From positions 270,514,770 to 270,578,769 of the forward strand of contig JAUPFV010000002.1 in NCBI GenBank assembly GCA_036936605.1: a stretch of DNA of 64,000 nucleotides, given 5' to 3'. Source of the stretch: Limnanthes douglasii subsp. nivea. Lineage: Eukaryota > Streptophyta > Magnoliopsida > Brassicales > Limnanthaceae. The position numbers and the translations under genes are program-made. Each line of letters starts with the position of its first letter. Positions within the stretch are counted from its first letter, which is position 1. This document shows, piece after piece, positions 62,461-64,000 of the stretch. The notes beneath the pieces are model-generated. The model had not been told where the DNA came from and ran no database searches. It saw only the letters and a list, made by a program, of their open reading frames with translations.

Positions 62461-63388
62461 TTAATGAGGGTAATCAGAATTCACTGCTAGCAAACAGCTT
62501 AATTATCTCACTACTTTCTACTCTAAACATTAAATTCCACAAAACACTCAAAAAACTTTACAAAATTACCCTCAAACAGAAATAAACCACACCAAATGAT
62601 ACTTTGACATGTTGAAAGCTATATGTTGTACTCATTGTACTAAAACTCTTTTCATTTTTGTTAGTAATCTTTTGTTATTTTTTGTAGGAGTGTTTATGTT
62701 TTTAATAAAACACTTATATTTATTGGTTTTTTTATTGATCAATTTTAATAGATCCAGACTTATTTAATAAAAACTTATGTTCTCTTTTTGGAGTTTTCTA
62801 TAATTTTTTAGGCATGGTTAGGATGCATGACTCATATTAGATTTTTTTTAATAAAACACTTATAGTTATATATTTTTATTATTGACTTATCGATTTCAAT
62901 AGATTGAGACTTATTTAACGAATAATTTTGTTCTCTTCTTTTATTTTTCTACAATTTTCCAGGCATGGTTAGGGTGCATGATTCCTATTAGGGTTTTCTC
63001 TTTTTATGTTGTCCAAGGATTGATTTTTATCATCATAGATTTATTGTATATTTGTTTAAAATATTTAGTGTTCCTGAAAAAGCAATTTATTATTTAAGGT
63101 TTTATTATTGGTTGTATGAGACTTGTAGTTTGCTTTTTCTAAGCCTTAGGTTCTTTTAAAAGGAATCACAAACACGTGGTTCGACCTATTGTCCTTTGTT
63201 GTTTAACTTATGTTTTTGTATGCAAATATAAAATAAGACTTTTTTTTTTGCATGAAAAATGTTTTATTAATGTTGAATGTCGCCTTACAACCTTGTTGCG
63301 CCACCGAGGAAGAAAAGAGTACATCCTCATGATTTATTAAACATGTTATACATATAGTAGTTACAAGATTTTAGTATGATGAACTATG
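62461..63388. other. AT-rich DNA, no gene recognised
   Basis: Two diverged copies of a roughly 180-base segment (atttaataaaaacttatgttctc...aggcatggttaggatgcatga and a copy near 62880-62985) can be read. No coding features. Confidence 0.5.
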
Positions 63389-63830
63389 ATATAGCTTTAA
63401 ATCTTCTATATTACAAGGGTGACGAACTTGCTTTCCTTCTACATATGGTAACTTATAAGTTCCTAGTTTTACCTTATCTTTGACCGTGAATGAGCCTTCC
63501 AAATTTGGAGCCAACTTATCGAGCCTATTTTTTCTGTATGACGGAAAAGTCTTCTAAGAACCTTATCTCATGGTTTAAAAATTCTAAACAGTACTTGTGA
63601 GTTGTATATGTTCCTCATTAGGGCCTTGTAGTGTTCTAATCGAAGATTTGCTTTAACTTTTGTTTCTTCAACTACATATATCTATGATCTTCGAGCTTGA
63701 GCATTATTTACCTCATCATATGTTATTATCATGTAAGATAGCATGCATATCTTGGTTGGTACTACTACTTCCATTATATACACTGATGAGTTCGGATCTT
63801 ACTGTCACAGCAAATCCACTTATCTGGACA
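63389..63830 (-). pseudogene. Tat-3 integrase C-terminal remnant
   Basis: Minus-strand fragments align with the Tat-2 pol end: AVTVRSELIS (63800s), VVEETKVKANLRLEHYKALM (about 63690-63610), VLRRLFRHTEK (about 63560-63530), LAPNLEGSFTV and HPCNIEDLKLY (63520-63389). At least one stop and one frameshift break it. Confidence 0.75.
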
Positions 63831-63919
63831 GGGGCAATTCGGGCCATATCACACCACTAAAAAATCGAACAGGACAAATGTATTAACTTTTGACTAAGCT
63901 ATTTTCTAATCAAATTAAA

Positions 63920-64000
63920 AATAATGGGTCTTTGAATTTGAACCGGTTTCACGACCTGACCTGGCAAACCCATAGGTCATTAATTAAGGTATAAATACCC
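63920..64000 (+). repeat. direct repeat copy B, runs off the window
   Basis: It matches 62371-62450 (taatgggtc, tttcacgacctga, cataggtcattaattaag, tataaatacc) and is cut by the window end. Confidence 0.55.

Larger units (their letters stand above)
61135..63830 (-). mobile_element. Tat-3: minus-strand 3' part of another Tat-lineage element
   Basis: cagtagcccccctag at 61135-61149 is the reverse complement of the polypurine tract/LTR junction of Tat-1 and Tat-2. The minus-strand integrase tail at 63830-63389 lies on the expected side, and between them is a gene-sized interval with a TATA box on the plus strand, where the antisense gene would start. The rest of the body lies beyond the window or is lost. 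Confidence 0.55.

Overview
This is a repeat-rich nuclear segment of a flowering plant, most likely a eudicot. The evidence is a 13-exon host gene with GT-AG introns, a plant-only SIAMESE-RELATED cell-cycle inhibitor, AT-rich intergenic DNA, and nested plant transposons (L1-type LINEs, Tat-lineage Ty3/gypsy, Ty1/copia, a hAT-like element). I cannot name the species. Only two host genes are supported: a glutamate:glyoxylate/alanine aminotransferase (1822-6644, +) and an SMR6-like CDK inhibitor (54086-54484, +). Nearly everything else is mobile or decayed.

Layout. 1-1.8 kb: upstream of the aminotransferase, with a cluster of ACCGRTGGT-type motifs. 1.8-6.6 kb: the aminotransferase. 7.4-15.6 kb: a hAT-like element bounded by an 8-bp duplication, filled with AT-rich tandem repeats and interrupted by a nearly intact L1 LINE on the minus strand with a perfect 16-bp target-site duplication. 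15.6-19.1 kb: low-complexity DNA. 19.1-30.0 kb: an old, heavily mutated Tat-lineage element (here Tat-1). 30-36 kb: mostly unannotatable, with a decayed coding stretch holding in-frame 42-bp repeats. 36.0-46.3 kb: a young full-length Tat element (Tat-2) with apparently identical 263-bp LTRs and CATTA target duplications, inserted in a 90-bp tandem repeat. 46.5-49.9 kb: Ty1/copia ruin, minus strand. 50.8-52.7 kb: minisatellites. 53.5-54.6 kb: the SMR gene, with three 98-bp repeats just upstream. 55.3-60.3 kb: a decayed LINE related to the first. 61.1-63.8 kb: minus-strand remnant of a third Tat element (Tat-3).

The most notable system is the extra gene carried antisense to gag-pol in the Tat elements, between the end of pol and the 3' LTR. 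In Tat-2 it is intact: a TATA box, an upstream 163-codon ORF, and a two-exon 785-residue reading frame with a 75-bp intron. The much older Tat-1 keeps the same intron position (74 bp), the same upstream ORF motif and a TATA box at the matching place. Tat-3 has a TATA box at the matching distance from its polypurine tract. In Tat-1 and Tat-2 a short tandem repeat lies between the convergent pol and antisense genes. Antisense ORFs are known in some Tat elements (e.g. Grande); the promoter, intron and upstream-ORF architecture here deserves attention.

Tat-2 gag-pro and pol are in one frame separated by a UAG codon followed by CAG. Tat-1 has UAG-CAA at the same junction, so stop-codon readthrough is a reasonable hypothesis. 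All calls come from reading the sequence; no database search was possible.
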